NCBI GenBank assembly: GCA_900470195.1
Contig: UEIJ01000001.1
Coordinates: 1 to 64,000, forward strand
Length of the DNA stretch: 64,000 bases
Direction: 5' to 3'
DNA from: Hyphomicrobiales bacterium
GTDB taxonomy: Bacteria > Pseudomonadota > Alphaproteobacteria > Rhizobiales > Rhizobiaceae
The position numbers and the translations under genes were made by a program. Of the stretch, positions 17,476-27,999 are shown piece after piece (position 1 is the first letter of the stretch; each line of letters opens with the position of its first letter). Below the pieces are notes generated by a model, which searched no databases, was not told the origin of the DNA, and was given only the letters and a program-made list of their open reading frames with translations.

Positions 17476-18243
17476 CTATTTTTTCTGAGCGACCAGAAAA
17501 ATACGCGGAAAACGCAGCAGGACTTTTCCATCGACCGTCGCAGGATAATGCGGAGCAATCCTCGCCTTGTAGGCCTTCAGGTAATCGGCCTGCTCCTGTT
17601 CGTCGAGCGGATCGAGAAACGGCCGCAGTCCGGTCCCCTTCACCCATTCCACGATTGCATCCACGCCGTCCAGAGGATGGTTATAGATCGTATGCCATAT
17701 ATCGATCCGGGCGGACTGACCGGCCAGCGCGTTATAATATTCCGTCACCGGCGGCAGAGGCTCTCTCCCCTCGGTGCCGATCTTCGCGGCGAAAGCTTCT
17801 GTTCTGGCAACATCGCGCATCCCGACATGGGTTGGCTCATTCATATTGTCAGGCATCTGGACAGCCAGCACCGCGCCCGGACGAAGCCGCGACAACAGGC
17901 GTTTCATCTCTGCTATGTGATCGGGAATCCACTGGAAAACGGCATTGGAGAAAAGGACATCCGTCCCGGCATCCGGTTCGAAGCGACTTGCGTCACCAAC
18001 AGCGAAGGTGAGCTTGGGCAAGCGGGCTTTAGCCTTCTCTATCATGTCGGGAGACGTATCGAAGCCGGAAATTTCCGCGTCCGGCCAGCGTTCGGTCAAA
18101 AGTTCCGTCGAGTTGCCCGGTCCGCAGCCGATATCGACGACCTTGCGCGGCTCATCGATCGGTATCCGCGCCAGAAGGTCTCGCGCCGGGCGGCTGCGTT
18201 CATCTTCAAACTTCAGATATTGCTGTGCAGACCAGTCTTTCAT
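17476..18243 (-). CDS. tam: Trans-aconitate 2-methyltransferase
   Basis: The 255-residue SAM methyltransferase matches Tam, which methylates trans-aconitate, an inhibitor of aconitase formed spontaneously from cis-aconitate. It starts [20 protein letters not shown], a typical Tam head, and has motif [14 protein letters not shown] near residue 38. AGGAAACAGG precedes the ATG at 18243. The frame remains open to 18414 only because it reads through a Bru-RS-like repeat, so the longer version is an artefact. Its length agrees with E. coli Tam (252). Confidence 0.9.
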   Translation of the reverse strand: MKDWSAQQYLKFEDERSRPARDLLARIPIDEPRKVVDIGCGPGNSTELLTERWPDAEISGFDTSPDMIEKAKARLPKLTFAVGDASRFEPDAGTDVLFSNAVFQWIPDHIAEMKRLLSRLRPGAVLAVQMPDNMNEPTHVGMRDVARTEAFAAKIGTEGREPLPPVTEYYNALAGQSARIDIWHTIYNHPLDGVDAIVEWVKGTGLRPFLDPLDEQEQADYLKAYKARIAPHYPATVDGKVLLRFPRIFLVAQKK

Positions 18244-18318
18244 CCTGTTTCCTTTCATCAAATGAAAAGGCCGGTGCAATGCACCGGCCTTAACTTTAAA
18301 TCGCCAAAGGTTCGTTGA

Positions 18319-18432
18319 GGTTCTGGGTATGGCGAGGCGAAAATGGTGAGGTTCGAGAACCGGAGCGGAGCGTACTTTGCGCATGTGAGCACCGGAAGCG
18401 CAGAACCGCGCCATTTGCAGACCGCCAGAACC
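18319..18432. repeat. Bru-RS-like palindromic element, copy A
   Basis: The 114-bp imperfect palindrome is bounded by GGTTCTGG and CCAGAACC. It contains the core blocks GCGAAAATGGTGAGGTTC, GAGAACCGGAGCG and GAGCACCGGAAGCGCAGAA. The same blocks recur at 20168-20308 and, diverged, at 24421-24526. It sits between ettA and tam. Size and layout agree with the Brucella repeats Bru-RS1/RS2; the identification is from memory. Confidence 0.75.
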
Positions 18433-18447
18433 TGAACATCTCGAACC

Positions 18448-20097
18448 TTACCGCGTCAGCGGCTTGTAAGTGACCCGCTTGGGGTTGACGCTATCCGGTC
18501 CAAGACGGCGGATCTTGTCAGCCTCATAGTCCTCGAAGTTGCCTTCGAACCATTCGACATGGCTATCGCCTTCGAATGCGAGGATGTGCGTTGCCAAGCG
18601 GTCGAGGAACATACGATCGTGGCTGATGATAACCGCGCAGCCAGCGAAGTTTTCCAGCGCATCTTCAAGCGCGCCCAGCGTTTCCGTGTCGAGATCGTTG
18701 GTCGGTTCGTCGAGGAGCAGGACATTGCCGCCGGACTTCAGCATCTTCGCGAGGTGAACGCGATTGCGCTGTCCGCCCGAAAGATTGCCGACCTTCTGCT
18801 GCTGATCGCCGCCCTTGAAGTTGAACGCACCGCAATAAGCGCGGGAGTTCATCTCGAACTTGCCGAGCTTGATAACGTCATTGCCGCCGGAAATCTCTTC
18901 CCAGACGGTCTTGTTGGCATCGAGCGCGTCGCGGCTCTGGTCGACATAGGACAGATGAACCGTGTCGCCGATGCGAACCGAACCGTTATCCGGCTGCTCC
19001 TGACCCGTCAGCATCTTGAAGAGCGTCGACTTACCGGCACCGTTCGGGCCGATCACGCCGACAATGCCACCAGCCGGAAGCTTGAAGCTCAGATCGTCAA
19101 TCAGCAGGCGGTCGCCAAAGCCCTTCGACAGGTTCTCAACCTCGATGACCACCTGTCCGAGACGCTCGCCGACCGGGATGATGATCTGCGCGTCGCCGGG
19201 GCGGCGCTCTTCCGCGCTCTTGACCAGTTCATCATAGGCCTTGATACGCGCCTTGGACTTGGCCTGACGCGCCTTCGGGCTTGCCGAAATCCACTCGCGT
19301 TCACGCGACAGCGCCTTTTCACGGGCGGCTTCTTCACGGCCTTCCTGCGCCATACGCTTGGCCTTGGCTTCGAGATAGGCGGAATAGTTGCCTTCGTACG
19401 GAATGCCGCGACCACGGTCGAGCTCGAGAATCCAACCCGTCACATTGTCGAGGAAGTAGCGATCGTGGGTGATGATCAGCACCGAGCCCGGATATTCGCG
19501 CAGGTGCTTTTCAAGCCATGCGGTCGTTTCGGCGTCCAGATGGTTGGTCGGTTCGTCGAGCAGCAGCAGGTCAGGCTTCGAGAGCAGAAGCTTGCAGAGC
19601 GCCACGCGGCGCTTTTCACCGCCCGAGAGCTTGGTCACGTCAGCATCGCCCGGCGGGCAGCGCAGCGCTTCCATCGCCATTTCCACCTGACTTTCCAGAT
19701 CCCAGAGGTTCTGGCTGTCGATGATGTCCTGAAGCTTTGCGCCCTCATCCGCCGTTTCGTCGGAATAGTTCATCATCAACTCGTTGTAACGGTCGATAAT
19801 CGCCTTCTTCTCAGCGACACCTTCCATCACATTGCCGAGCACGTCCTTTGAGGGATCGAGCTCCGGTTCCTGCGGGAGATAACCGCAGGTAGCACCTTCG
19901 GCGAGCCATGCCTCGCCGGTATATTCCTTGTCGAGGCCGGCCATGATCTTGAGCACGGTCGACTTGCCGGCGCCGTTGGGACCGAGAATGCCGATCTTGG
20001 CGTCAGGGTAGAAGGAGAGATGAATATTCTCCAGAATCTTCTTGTTGCCATAGGCCTTGTTGAGGCCGGACATGTGATAAATGAACTGGCGTGCCAT
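18448..20097 (-). CDS. ettA: ABC-F ATPase, energy-dependent translational throttle EttA
   Basis: The 549-residue soluble protein has two ABC ATPase domains, each with GPNGAGKST and LSGGE/LSGGQ signatures, joined by a charged linker with ERRP. EttA binds the ribosomal E site and gates the first elongation steps by energy state. The natural start is [17 protein letters not shown] at 20097, giving the usual length of about 550. The open frame extends 97 codons further through a Bru-RS-like repeat and has no supporting ribosome-binding site. It is flanked on both sides by copies of that repeat. Confidence 0.95.
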   Translation of the reverse strand: MARQFIYHMSGLNKAYGNKKILENIHLSFYPDAKIGILGPNGAGKSTVLKIMAGLDKEYTGEAWLAEGATCGYLPQEPELDPSKDVLGNVMEGVAEKKAIIDRYNELMMNYSDETADEGAKLQDIIDSQNLWDLESQVEMAMEALRCPPGDADVTKLSGGEKRRVALCKLLLSKPDLLLLDEPTNHLDAETTAWLEKHLREYPGSVLIITHDRYFLDNVTGWILELDRGRGIPYEGNYSAYLEAKAKRMAQEGREEAAREKALSREREWISASPKARQAKSKARIKAYDELVKSAEERRPGDAQIIIPVGERLGQVVIEVENLSKGFGDRLLIDDLSFKLPAGGIVGVIGPNGAGKSTLFKMLTGQEQPDNGSVRIGDTVHLSYVDQSRDALDANKTVWEEISGGNDVIKLGKFEMNSRAYCGAFNFKGGDQQQKVGNLSGGQRNRVHLAKMLKSGGNVLLLDEPTNDLDTETLGALEDALENFAGCAVIISHDRMFLDRLATHILAFEGDSHVEWFEGNFEDYEADKIRRLGPDSVNPKRVTYKPLTR

Positions 20098-20167
20098 AAA
20101 GCGCGTCGTCTCCGCAGGTTGAGAAGCGCGGGTCGCCGATCGTGTCGAACCGCGCAGAAATTGCTGA

Positions 20168-20308
20168 GTGTCTGAATCAAAAAGCGTCAGGCCGTGGCGA
20201 AAATGGTGGTTTTCGAGAACCGGAGCGCAGTGTACATAAGTACATGAGCACCGGAAGCGCAGAAAATCACCATTTGCAGCCAGGCATGGCGACTTTTGGA
20301 TCAGACAC
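20168..20308. repeat. Bru-RS-like palindromic element, copy B
   Basis: The 141-bp imperfect palindrome is bounded by GTGTCTGA (20168-20175) and TCAGACAC (20301-20308). Its core shares GCGAAAATGGTGG, CGAGAACCGGAGCG and GAGCACCGGAAGCGCAGAA with copy A. It lies about 70 bases upstream of the ettA start and so may overlap its promoter or leader. Confidence 0.75.
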
Positions 20309-20410
20309 TGAGGCGTATGTAGGCCAAATATGCCCCGGAAGCAAACGCCAACCCGCGAAGCGGAAGCAGCCGAAACCGCCCGTCTCATATCTGCTGGAAA
20401 AACATATAAT

Positions 20411-20560
20411 GAAACCGGGCGCGGATATTTCCGTCACCCGGTTTCCCCTCTGGCCACTGTCCGCGAAAGTTTCCTCCCTTTCATCGGACAGCCTGCAAGT
20501 TATGCCGTGAAAATCTCGTTCTGGACGCCGTTGATTGCCCTTCAAAAACCCGTCTTGGAA
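20411..20560 (-). ncRNA. Candidate small structured RNA (speculative)
   Basis: Two adjacent stems are visible: GAAACCGGG/CCCGGTTTC (20411-20445) and CTGTCCG-GAAAG/CTTTC-CGGACAG (20457-20492). Read on the minus strand, the last hairpin is followed by ATTATATGTTTTT, like a terminator. A TTGAAA/AAATCT pair with 17 bp spacing near 20540-20580 could be a promoter. No gene on that strand needs this terminator. The 5' end is a guess and the whole call is tentative. Confidence 0.3.
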
Positions 20561-20687
20561 GCTAGATTTGCCCAAGCTTTTGCGCTTTTCAAGCAGAATC
20601 TGCACAAAAAACGCTGTTGCCTAAAATTCATTCACCCCTCGGTCCAATGCCTGTTTAAGCGACGCCGCATCGGGGGAGATTGACTAT

Positions 20688-21659
20688 TTGCACGGCATAA
20701 AATCAGATGACGAAATGACGTTCCAAACCATTCATCATCTATCGGCTTCAGACAAATCAGAACTCCCGTTCCGCACCGTCCGCGCCGGGAAGCCGCGAGC
20801 AGTCGTCCAGATATGTCACGGCCTTGCCGAACATTCGGCGCGATACGAACGCTTCGCGTCTGCCCTCGCCTCGGCGGGCTACCACGTCTATATTCACGAT
20901 CATCGCGGGCACGGTGCCAATATCGGCGCCCATGCACCGAGAGGAATGTTCGCGCAAAAGCAGGGCCACCTTGTGGCCATTGAGGATGTGCGCGCGCTCA
21001 ACCGCCATATTCACGAGAACCATCCGGGTTTGCCGCTCGTGCTTTTCGGGCATTCCATGGGCGGGCTGATCGCGCTGAACTATGTGCTGGACCACGCCGA
21101 TACGGTCGACGCGGTCGCGATCTGGAATGCCAATTTCGACGGTGGTCTGGAAAGCACCGCCGCGCTCGCGCTCCTTTATATGGAGCGCATGCTCAAAGGC
21201 TCCGATGTTCCGAGCGCCATTCTGCCGAAAATGACCTTCCGCGCCTGGGGTCGGTCCATACAGGGTCACCGGACGCTATTCGACTGGCTCTCGCACGACG
21301 CAGCGGAGGTCGATGCCTATATCGCTGACCCGCTTTGCGGCTTCGACGCGAGCGTGGCGCTCTGGATCGACATCTTCCGCATGATCCGCAGGGGCGCCGA
21401 CGACCGCAACTTCGCGGGCATTCCGAAGTCCTTGCCCTTCAATCTCGTTGGCGGCGCGGAAGATCCCGCAACGGCAAACGGTGCCGCCGTGCGCAGGCTG
21501 GCGGAGAGAATGCGGAACATGGGCTTCCAGCGCGTCAATTGCACGATCCTGCCTGGCACCCGCCATGAAAGCCTCAACGAGATCAACCGGGATGAGGTGA
21601 CGCAGATTTTTCTGGATTGGCTGGCCGGGGCCCTTCCGTCTCCACCAATGTCCGGATAA
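20688..21659 (+). CDS. Alpha/beta hydrolase, monoacylglycerol lipase/lysophospholipase-like
   Basis: The 323-residue protein is a serine hydrolase of the Hydrolase_4 group (PldB/monoglyceride-lipase-like). HGLAEHSARY and HDHRGHG precede the nucleophile elbow GHSMGG with S123. The Asp and His of the triad should be in VGGAEDPA and GTRHES near the C terminus. It probably cleaves lysophospholipids or monoacylglycerols. The TTG at 20688 has GGGGGAG 10 bases upstream; the ATG at 20715 is the alternative but lacks such a site. Confidence 0.85.
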   Translation: MHGIKSDDEMTFQTIHHLSASDKSELPFRTVRAGKPRAVVQICHGLAEHSARYERFASALASAGYHVYIHDHRGHGANIGAHAPRGMFAQKQGHLVAIEDVRALNRHIHENHPGLPLVLFGHSMGGLIALNYVLDHADTVDAVAIWNANFDGGLESTAALALLYMERMLKGSDVPSAILPKMTFRAWGRSIQGHRTLFDWLSHDAAEVDAYIADPLCGFDASVALWIDIFRMIRRGADDRNFAGIPKSLPFNLVGGAEDPATANGAAVRRLAERMRNMGFQRVNCTILPGTRHESLNEINRDEVTQIFLDWLAGALPSPPMSG

Positions 21660-21697
21660 AACGGCTGTCGACCGATCAATCGAGCTATTATCCGGGA

Positions 21698-21770
21698 TGG
21701 TGGTCTGATTCCAACATTTGTATCCCTCGGTCCAAGCGCTGAGCAAATGTTGCAATCAAAAAGACCACCA
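21698..21770. repeat. Palindromic element I
   Basis: Arms TGGTGGTCTGATTCCAACATTTG (shown in parts: TGGTGGTC, CAACATTTG) at 21698-21720 and CAAATGTTG with GACCACCA at 21744-21770 are inverted repeats around a 23-base centre. It lies just past the hydrolase gene and directly before a second palindrome. Confidence 0.7.
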
Positions 21771-21784
21771 GCAAACATATGTAT

Positions 21785-21862
21785 CTAGTGGATTTTTCCA
21801 ATTTGACGTTTGAAACAGCGTATGTGCCAATCGGCATTCGAACGTCAAATTCAATCCACTAG
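21785..21862. repeat. Palindromic element II
   Basis: CTAGTGGATT and AATTTGACGTT on the left pair with AACGTCAAATT and AATCCACTAG on the right, giving a 78-bp imperfect palindrome. It begins 14 bases after element I. I have a vague memory of similar CTAGTGGATT palindromes in Brucella intergenic regions. No ORF is present in the element. Confidence 0.7.
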
Positions 21863-21996
21863 AACTCACGATTACTTGAACCGTCTTGGCTTTGCCATCC
21901 AATCAATGCTATGGAGCGCGCCTTGCGCGCTATCGGGTTTCCGGACAGGAAAGCCGGGCTTAAGCAGATAGCGCGAGGAATAAAGGAAAACTCCGC

Positions 21997-22728
21997 TTGG
22001 AAACACCGACGATTTCTGTGGTTATCCCCTGCCGCAACGAAGCCGACAATCTTGCCTTTCTGCTGGATGAAGTCGATGCCGCCATGCAGGGCCGCGCATA
22101 CGAAGTCATCGTCGTAGACGACGGTTCGACAGACTCGACCAGCGATGTGCTCGCGGGCCGCATCCATGCGGGCAAGCCGCTGCGTCATCTGCGCCATGAC
22201 CGTTCGTCGGGCCAGAGCGCCGCTGTGCGCTCCGGTGTTTTCGCAGCGCGCGGTGGCATCGTCGTGACGATGGATGGCGACGGGCAGAATAATCCCGCCT
22301 ATCTTCCGGTACTGGCGGACGCCCTGATCAAGGCCGGACCGGATTACGGCATTGCAGCCGGACAGCGCCTCAAGCGCACGGATACGAAACTCAAGCAGCT
22401 TTCGTCACGCTTTGCCAACAATCTGCGCGGCGCGATCCTCAAGGACAAGACGCGCGATTCCGGTTGCGGCCTGAAAGCGCTGCACACCGACCTGTTCCGG
22501 CAACTGCCCTTCTTCGATGGCTGGCATCGCTACCTTCCCGCGCTAGCGTTGCGTGAAGGCTACGACGTGGTGCATGTGGACGTGGTTGACCGCGAACGCC
22601 GCCATGGAAAATCCAATTACGGCATTCTGGACCGTGGAATGCGCGGCATTCTGGACCTTTATGGCGTCTGGTGGCTGCGGAAGCGCCGCAAGGTCGTTCC
22701 TCGCGTGAGGGAGATCACCCATGACTGA
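21997..22728 (+). CDS. Family 2 glycosyltransferase, DPM1/ArnC-like
   Basis: The 243-residue GT-A enzyme starts at a TTG with AAAGGAAAA upstream. It shows SVVIPCRNEADNL, the nucleotide-binding VVDDGSTDST, and the metal-binding MDGDGQNNP (a variant of DxD). No C-terminal membrane segments are present, as in the DPM1 branch, which transfers a sugar to polyprenyl phosphate. The last 8 bases overlap the LAB_N gene. The pair probably makes or moves a lipid-linked sugar for envelope glycans; the sugar is unknown. Confidence 0.88.
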   Translation: METPTISVVIPCRNEADNLAFLLDEVDAAMQGRAYEVIVVDDGSTDSTSDVLAGRIHAGKPLRHLRHDRSSGQSAAVRSGVFAARGGIVVTMDGDGQNNPAYLPVLADALIKAGPDYGIAAGQRLKRTDTKLKQLSSRFANNLRGAILKDKTRDSGCGLKALHTDLFRQLPFFDGWHRYLPALALREGYDVVHVDVVDRERRHGKSNYGILDRGMRGILDLYGVWWLRKRRKVVPRVREITHD

Positions 22729-23050
22729 TATTTTCAACAGCCTTTCGCAATGGCTGCACGATGTCTTCGTGGCGCAGTGGGACGGCTGGATTGTACTGGG
22801 CTTTATCGCTCAGGCCTGTTTCACCATGCGCTTCGTCGTGCAGTGGCTAGCATCCGAAAAGGCAAAGCGCAGCGTGATGCCGGTCGCCTTCTGGTTTTTC
22901 TCGCTGTTCGGCGGCGCTTTGCTGCTGATTTATGCGATCCAGCGCAAGGACCCTGTCTTCATTGCCGGACAGGGGCTTGGCCTCGTCGTCTATATCCGCA
23001 ATCTCTGGCTCATCGCCAACGAAAAGAAGCGGCTGACAGCGGGGGAGTAG
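22721..23050 (+). CDS. LAB_N-domain membrane protein (lipid-A-disaccharide synthase N-terminal-like)
   Basis: The 109-residue protein has three hydrophobic segments and the LAB_N signature, including QACFTMRFVVQWLASEKAKR. LAB_N proteins are predicted small membrane carriers found next to dolichol-phosphate-sugar-type glycosyltransferases. Here the gene overlaps such a glycosyltransferase by 8 bases. Together they look like a transferase and its membrane partner for handing a polyprenyl-linked sugar across the inner membrane. This role is inferred from context, not shown for the family as a whole. Confidence 0.88.
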   Translation: MTDIFNSLSQWLHDVFVAQWDGWIVLGFIAQACFTMRFVVQWLASEKAKRSVMPVAFWFFSLFGGALLLIYAIQRKDPVFIAGQGLGLVVYIRNLWLIANEKKRLTAGE

Positions 23051-23063
23051 CCCCGCTTCTCAA

Positions 23064-24374
23064 TCAGGCCTTGAGCGTCCGGCCGACGGAGCGATAGTCA
23101 AGTCCTGTGCCGGCAATGTCTTCTGCCTTGTAGACATTGCGCAGATCGATCAGCACATTTCCGGCCATGACCCCGGCCAATCGTTTCAGGTCGAGCGCAC
23201 GATAAGCGTTCCATTCGGTAAGCAGGGCCACGACGCCCGCCTCCTTCGCCGCTTCATAGGCTGAATTGCACCACACGACACCGGGAAGCACCGCTCTTGC
23301 GGCGTCCATGGCCTCCGGGTCATGTGCCTGTACCTTGATCCCCGCCTTTTGAATGGCAGCGATAATATCAAGCGCCGGAGACTCGCGAATATCGTCAGTG
23401 TTCGGCTTGAAGGCAACGCCAAGAACAGCGACAGTCTGGGCACCGCTTTCCTTGGCGGCAGCCACGATCCGTTCGGCCATCGACTGCTTGCGCGCTTCAT
23501 TGACAGCGATAACCTGCTCGATCAGCGATTGCCGCGCCTCGTATTTCTTGCCGGTTGCAGCAAAGGCGCGTGTGTCCTTCGGAAAGCATGACCCGCCAAA
23601 ACCCGGACCGGCATGCAGGAATTTCGAGCCGATGCGATTATCCATGCCGATGGCGCGCGCCACTTCCTGCACATTGCCGCCAGTCTTCTCGCAGAGATCG
23701 GCCACCTCATTGATGAACGTCACCTTCATCGCCAGAAACGCATTGGCCGCATATTTGATGATTTCCGCATTTTCCAGCGACGTGACGACCATCGGCGTTT
23801 CACGCAGATAAAGCGGACGATAGAGACGCTGCATCGCGGCCTTGCCGCGCTCGTCTTCCACGCCGACAACCACGCGGTCAGGCCGCATGAAGTCCTCGAT
23901 TGCCGAACCTTCGCGCAGAAACTCCGGATTGGACACCATCGAGAATGGCACACCCGGATTGGCGGCCTTGATACGGTCGCGTATGCGCGCATTGGTGCCG
24001 ACCACGACCGTCGACTTGATGACGACCACGGCACCCGGCTTCATGGCGGCGGCGATTTCATCCGCAGCCGCTTCGATATATTGCAGGTCCGCCTCGCCGT
24101 CACCGCGGCGGGACGGCGTGCCGACAGCGATGAAGATGACGTCGGCATCCGCGACACTGGCCGGAAGGTCAGTGCTGAACTCCAGCCGGCCATCGCGAAT
24201 ATTGCGGGTCAGCAATTCATCGAGCCCCGGTTCGAAGATGGTGACCTTTCCGGCCTTCAGCCGCTCGATGATCGAAGGATTCTTGTCGACGCAGGTGACG
24301 TGAAAGCCGAATTCGGCAAAACACACCCCCGAAACCAGCCCCACATAGCCCGTTCCGATCATCGCCAGCTTCAT
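23064..24374 (-). CDS. UDP-glucose 6-dehydrogenase
   Basis: The 436-residue NAD enzyme oxidises UDP-glucose to UDP-glucuronate for envelope and capsular polysaccharides. The N terminus has MIGTGYVGLVSGVCFAEFG (GxGxxG Rossmann fold). The catalytic cysteine is in FGGSCFPKDTRA, and VLGVAFKPNTDDIRESPA marks the C-terminal domain. Length and motifs agree with bacterial Ugd/RkpK. It converges with the LAB_N gene and could supply UDP-glucuronate to that pathway. Confidence 0.95.
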   Translation of the reverse strand: MKLAMIGTGYVGLVSGVCFAEFGFHVTCVDKNPSIIERLKAGKVTIFEPGLDELLTRNIRDGRLEFSTDLPASVADADVIFIAVGTPSRRGDGEADLQYIEAAADEIAAAMKPGAVVVIKSTVVVGTNARIRDRIKAANPGVPFSMVSNPEFLREGSAIEDFMRPDRVVVGVEDERGKAAMQRLYRPLYLRETPMVVTSLENAEIIKYAANAFLAMKVTFINEVADLCEKTGGNVQEVARAIGMDNRIGSKFLHAGPGFGGSCFPKDTRAFAATGKKYEARQSLIEQVIAVNEARKQSMAERIVAAAKESGAQTVAVLGVAFKPNTDDIRESPALDIIAAIQKAGIKVQAHDPEAMDAARAVLPGVVWCNSAYEAAKEAGVVALLTEWNAYRALDLKRLAGVMAGNVLIDLRNVYKAEDIAGTGLDYRSVGRTLKA

Positions 24375-24420
24375 TTGTTCAGTCCTTCAGTTTGCTTCGC
24401 GAGAGCCTGTTGAGATTCCG

Positions 24421-24526
24421 GTTCCGGTTTGCCGGAAATGGCGACGTTGGAAAACCGGAGCGCCGTTCACTTAAAGTTACATGCGGGCCGGAAGTGTCAA
24501 ACAACGCCATTCGCTGCGGCCAGAGC
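24421..24526. repeat. Bru-RS-like palindromic element, copy C (diverged)
   Basis: The blocks GGAAATGGCGACGTTGG, AAAACCGGAGCGCC, GGGCCGGAAGTGTCAAA and CGCCATTCGCTGCGG align in order with copies A and B. Conservation is lower and the outer arms differ. It lies between ugd and the lyxose isomerase-like gene. Confidence 0.6.
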
Positions 24527-24542
24527 CGAAATATCGGTAGGC

Positions 24543-25229
24543 TCACAGCCATTTGTCGTAGTCGGACACCAGGAGATGCAGCGGCTTCTCGTTTTCTTCG
24601 ATATTAGAAAAACGACCGATAGGCTCGCGGAAAATATTGTCGGTCAGGTCGTCGTTGACCGTCGAAACCTCACCGATCAGAACGTCGCCGCCCTCACCCC
24701 AGAATGCATGCCAGTTGCCGGGCAGCAGCGTCACGCTTTCACCCGGCTGCAGCTTCAGATGCGCGCCGGCCTTCTGCGTCACAAGCCGTCCGTCGGTTGC
24801 GACCGTTACGTCGGTTTCCTCGTCCACGCTGCCGTCCGGAAGCGAGTTGAACAGTTCGAGCACCAGCGTTCCGCCGCCGCGATTGATGATGTCCTCTGCC
24901 TTCACCACATGGCGATGCATCGGAGAAAGCTGATTCTCACGCGAAATCATGATCTTTTCAGCATAAAGCATGCCGCCGCCGCGCTTGAGGTCCTCGGCAT
25001 TGCCGTTGCGCGTGGTAAAAAGGAACAGGCCGAGATCGGCAAACTTGCCTTGCCCATAATCCGTAATATCCCAGCCAAGGCGCGCGTCGCGGATGGCGTG
25101 CGCATCGGACGAGGTGCGCGCCTTCAATTCCTCCGGTGACCAATAGGCGAACGGCGGCATGACATAGCCGAAAGAGCGGATGAAAGCGTCGCTTTCGCGA
25201 ATAATTTCGTTGATTTCAGAACGTTTCAT
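24543..25229 (-). CDS. D-lyxose ketol-isomerase-like cupin protein
   Basis: The 228-residue protein matches the D-lyxose isomerase (DUF1498) cupin family, which converts D-lyxose to D-xylulose and D-mannose to D-fructose with a divalent metal. The cupin metal site MHRHVVKAED is clear, as is GNWHAFWGEGG later. The start at 25229 follows GGAGG with a 10-base gap; an ATG at 25247 would place that site inside the gene. It is divergent from gbcA and separated from ugd by a repeat. No sugar transporter is near, so the in vivo substrate is open. Confidence 0.83.
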   Translation of the reverse strand: MKRSEINEIIRESDAFIRSFGYVMPPFAYWSPEELKARTSSDAHAIRDARLGWDITDYGQGKFADLGLFLFTTRNGNAEDLKRGGGMLYAEKIMISRENQLSPMHRHVVKAEDIINRGGGTLVLELFNSLPDGSVDEETDVTVATDGRLVTQKAGAHLKLQPGESVTLLPGNWHAFWGEGGDVLIGEVSTVNDDLTDNIFREPIGRFSNIEENEKPLHLLVSDYDKWL

Positions 25230-26817
<1,588 letters not shown>

Positions 26818-26849
26818 TACTGTAATATGAATCGAGAAGTGAGAAGGCC

Positions 26850-27962
26850 ATGCAGCCTCTGAAATATCTGGATGAGATGCTGCCGTGGAACGACAGGTTG
26901 CAGATGCTGGAATGCATCTCGGCCATCGAAGAAGCGCCAGACGTCATGACCTTCTCCTTCAAGACTGCCGAAGACAACTGGTTCCGCTATACGCCGGGCC
27001 AGTTCGTCACACTCGAACTGCCGATCGAAAGGGCCGACGGCCTCGGACCGGTGCTGCGGACCTACACGCTATCCTCCACCCCTTCCCGTCCCTACCACAT
27101 CTCGGTCACGGTCAAGGCGCAGAAGGGCAGCATCGGCACGCGCTGGATGCTCGACAATCTGCGCCCGCCGATGAAGATCAAGGCATACGGGCCGAATGGC
27201 GATTTCTCGCTCGCCAACCATCCCGGCGAAAAATATCTCTTCGTCTCCGCAGGTTCCGGCATAACGCCGATGGTCTCCATGACGCGCTGGCTGTTCGACT
27301 GCGCCCCGGCAACAGACGTCGCCTTCATCAACTGTGCCCGCACGCCGGACGACATCATTTTCCGCCGGGAGCTGGAACTGCTTTCCGGGCGTATGGAAGC
27401 CATGCGTCTGGCCTTTATCGTCGAGCAATCGTCGGCCCGTCATGTCTGGCCCGGCCTGCATGGGCGCATCGACCGCGCCCGGCTCGAATTGCTGGCGCCT
27501 GATTTTCTGCATCGCAAGGTGTTTTGCTGTGGACCGGAGCCGTTCATGAACGGTGTGCGCGGCCTGCTGGAAGAAGCCGGCTTCAACATGGCCAACTACC
27601 ATCAGGAAAGCTTCAATCCGGCCAGCGAGATTTCGTCGGTTCCGGTGCCTTCAACGCTTTCCGAGACGGCTGCGACAGCGCCCGCCGCCCCCGCGGTCAC
27701 CCCGGCCAGCGTCGTTTTCAGCCTTTCCGGCGTGGAAGTGGAATGCACGGAAAACGACACGATCCTGCTTGCGGCACGCAATGGCGGGCTCAAGATTCCG
27801 AGCGCCTGCGAATTCGGAATCTGCGGCACCTGCAAGGTGAAGTGCCTCGGCGGCGAGACCGAAATGAACCACAATGGCGGCATCCGCGACGACGAGATCG
27901 CGGAAGGTTATATCCTCGCCTGCTGCAGCCGCCCGCGCGGCCGCGTGGAGATCGATGCCTGA
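26850..27962 (+). CDS. gbcB: Ferredoxin reductase partner of the Rieske oxygenase
   Basis: The 370-residue electron-transfer protein has three parts: an FAD domain (RTYTLSS at about 70-76), an NAD(P)H domain (VSAGSGITPM at 132-141) and a C-terminal plant-type [2Fe-2S] ferredoxin. Cluster ligands are C320, C325, C328 and probably C358. A Pro/Ala linker separates the ferredoxin. It delivers electrons from NAD(P)H to the GbcA-type oxygenase encoded just upstream, probably in one transcript. Confidence 0.88.
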   Translation: MQPLKYLDEMLPWNDRLQMLECISAIEEAPDVMTFSFKTAEDNWFRYTPGQFVTLELPIERADGLGPVLRTYTLSSTPSRPYHISVTVKAQKGSIGTRWMLDNLRPPMKIKAYGPNGDFSLANHPGEKYLFVSAGSGITPMVSMTRWLFDCAPATDVAFINCARTPDDIIFRRELELLSGRMEAMRLAFIVEQSSARHVWPGLHGRIDRARLELLAPDFLHRKVFCCGPEPFMNGVRGLLEEAGFNMANYHQESFNPASEISSVPVPSTLSETAATAPAAPAVTPASVVFSLSGVEVECTENDTILLAARNGGLKIPSACEFGICGTCKVKCLGGETEMNHNGGIRDDEIAEGYILACCSRPRGRVEIDA

Positions 27963-27999
27963 ACCTTGCGGTCACGCAGGGCGACTTTTGGAACAGGCT

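Noticed and set aside
18244..18414. 57-codon N-terminal extension of tam
   Set aside because: It reads through a Bru-RS-like repeat; the inner ATG has a strong ribosome-binding site and the family start.
20098..20388. 97-codon N-terminal extension of ettA
   Set aside because: It reads through a Bru-RS-like repeat; EttA normally starts at MARQFIY and the length without the extension is right.
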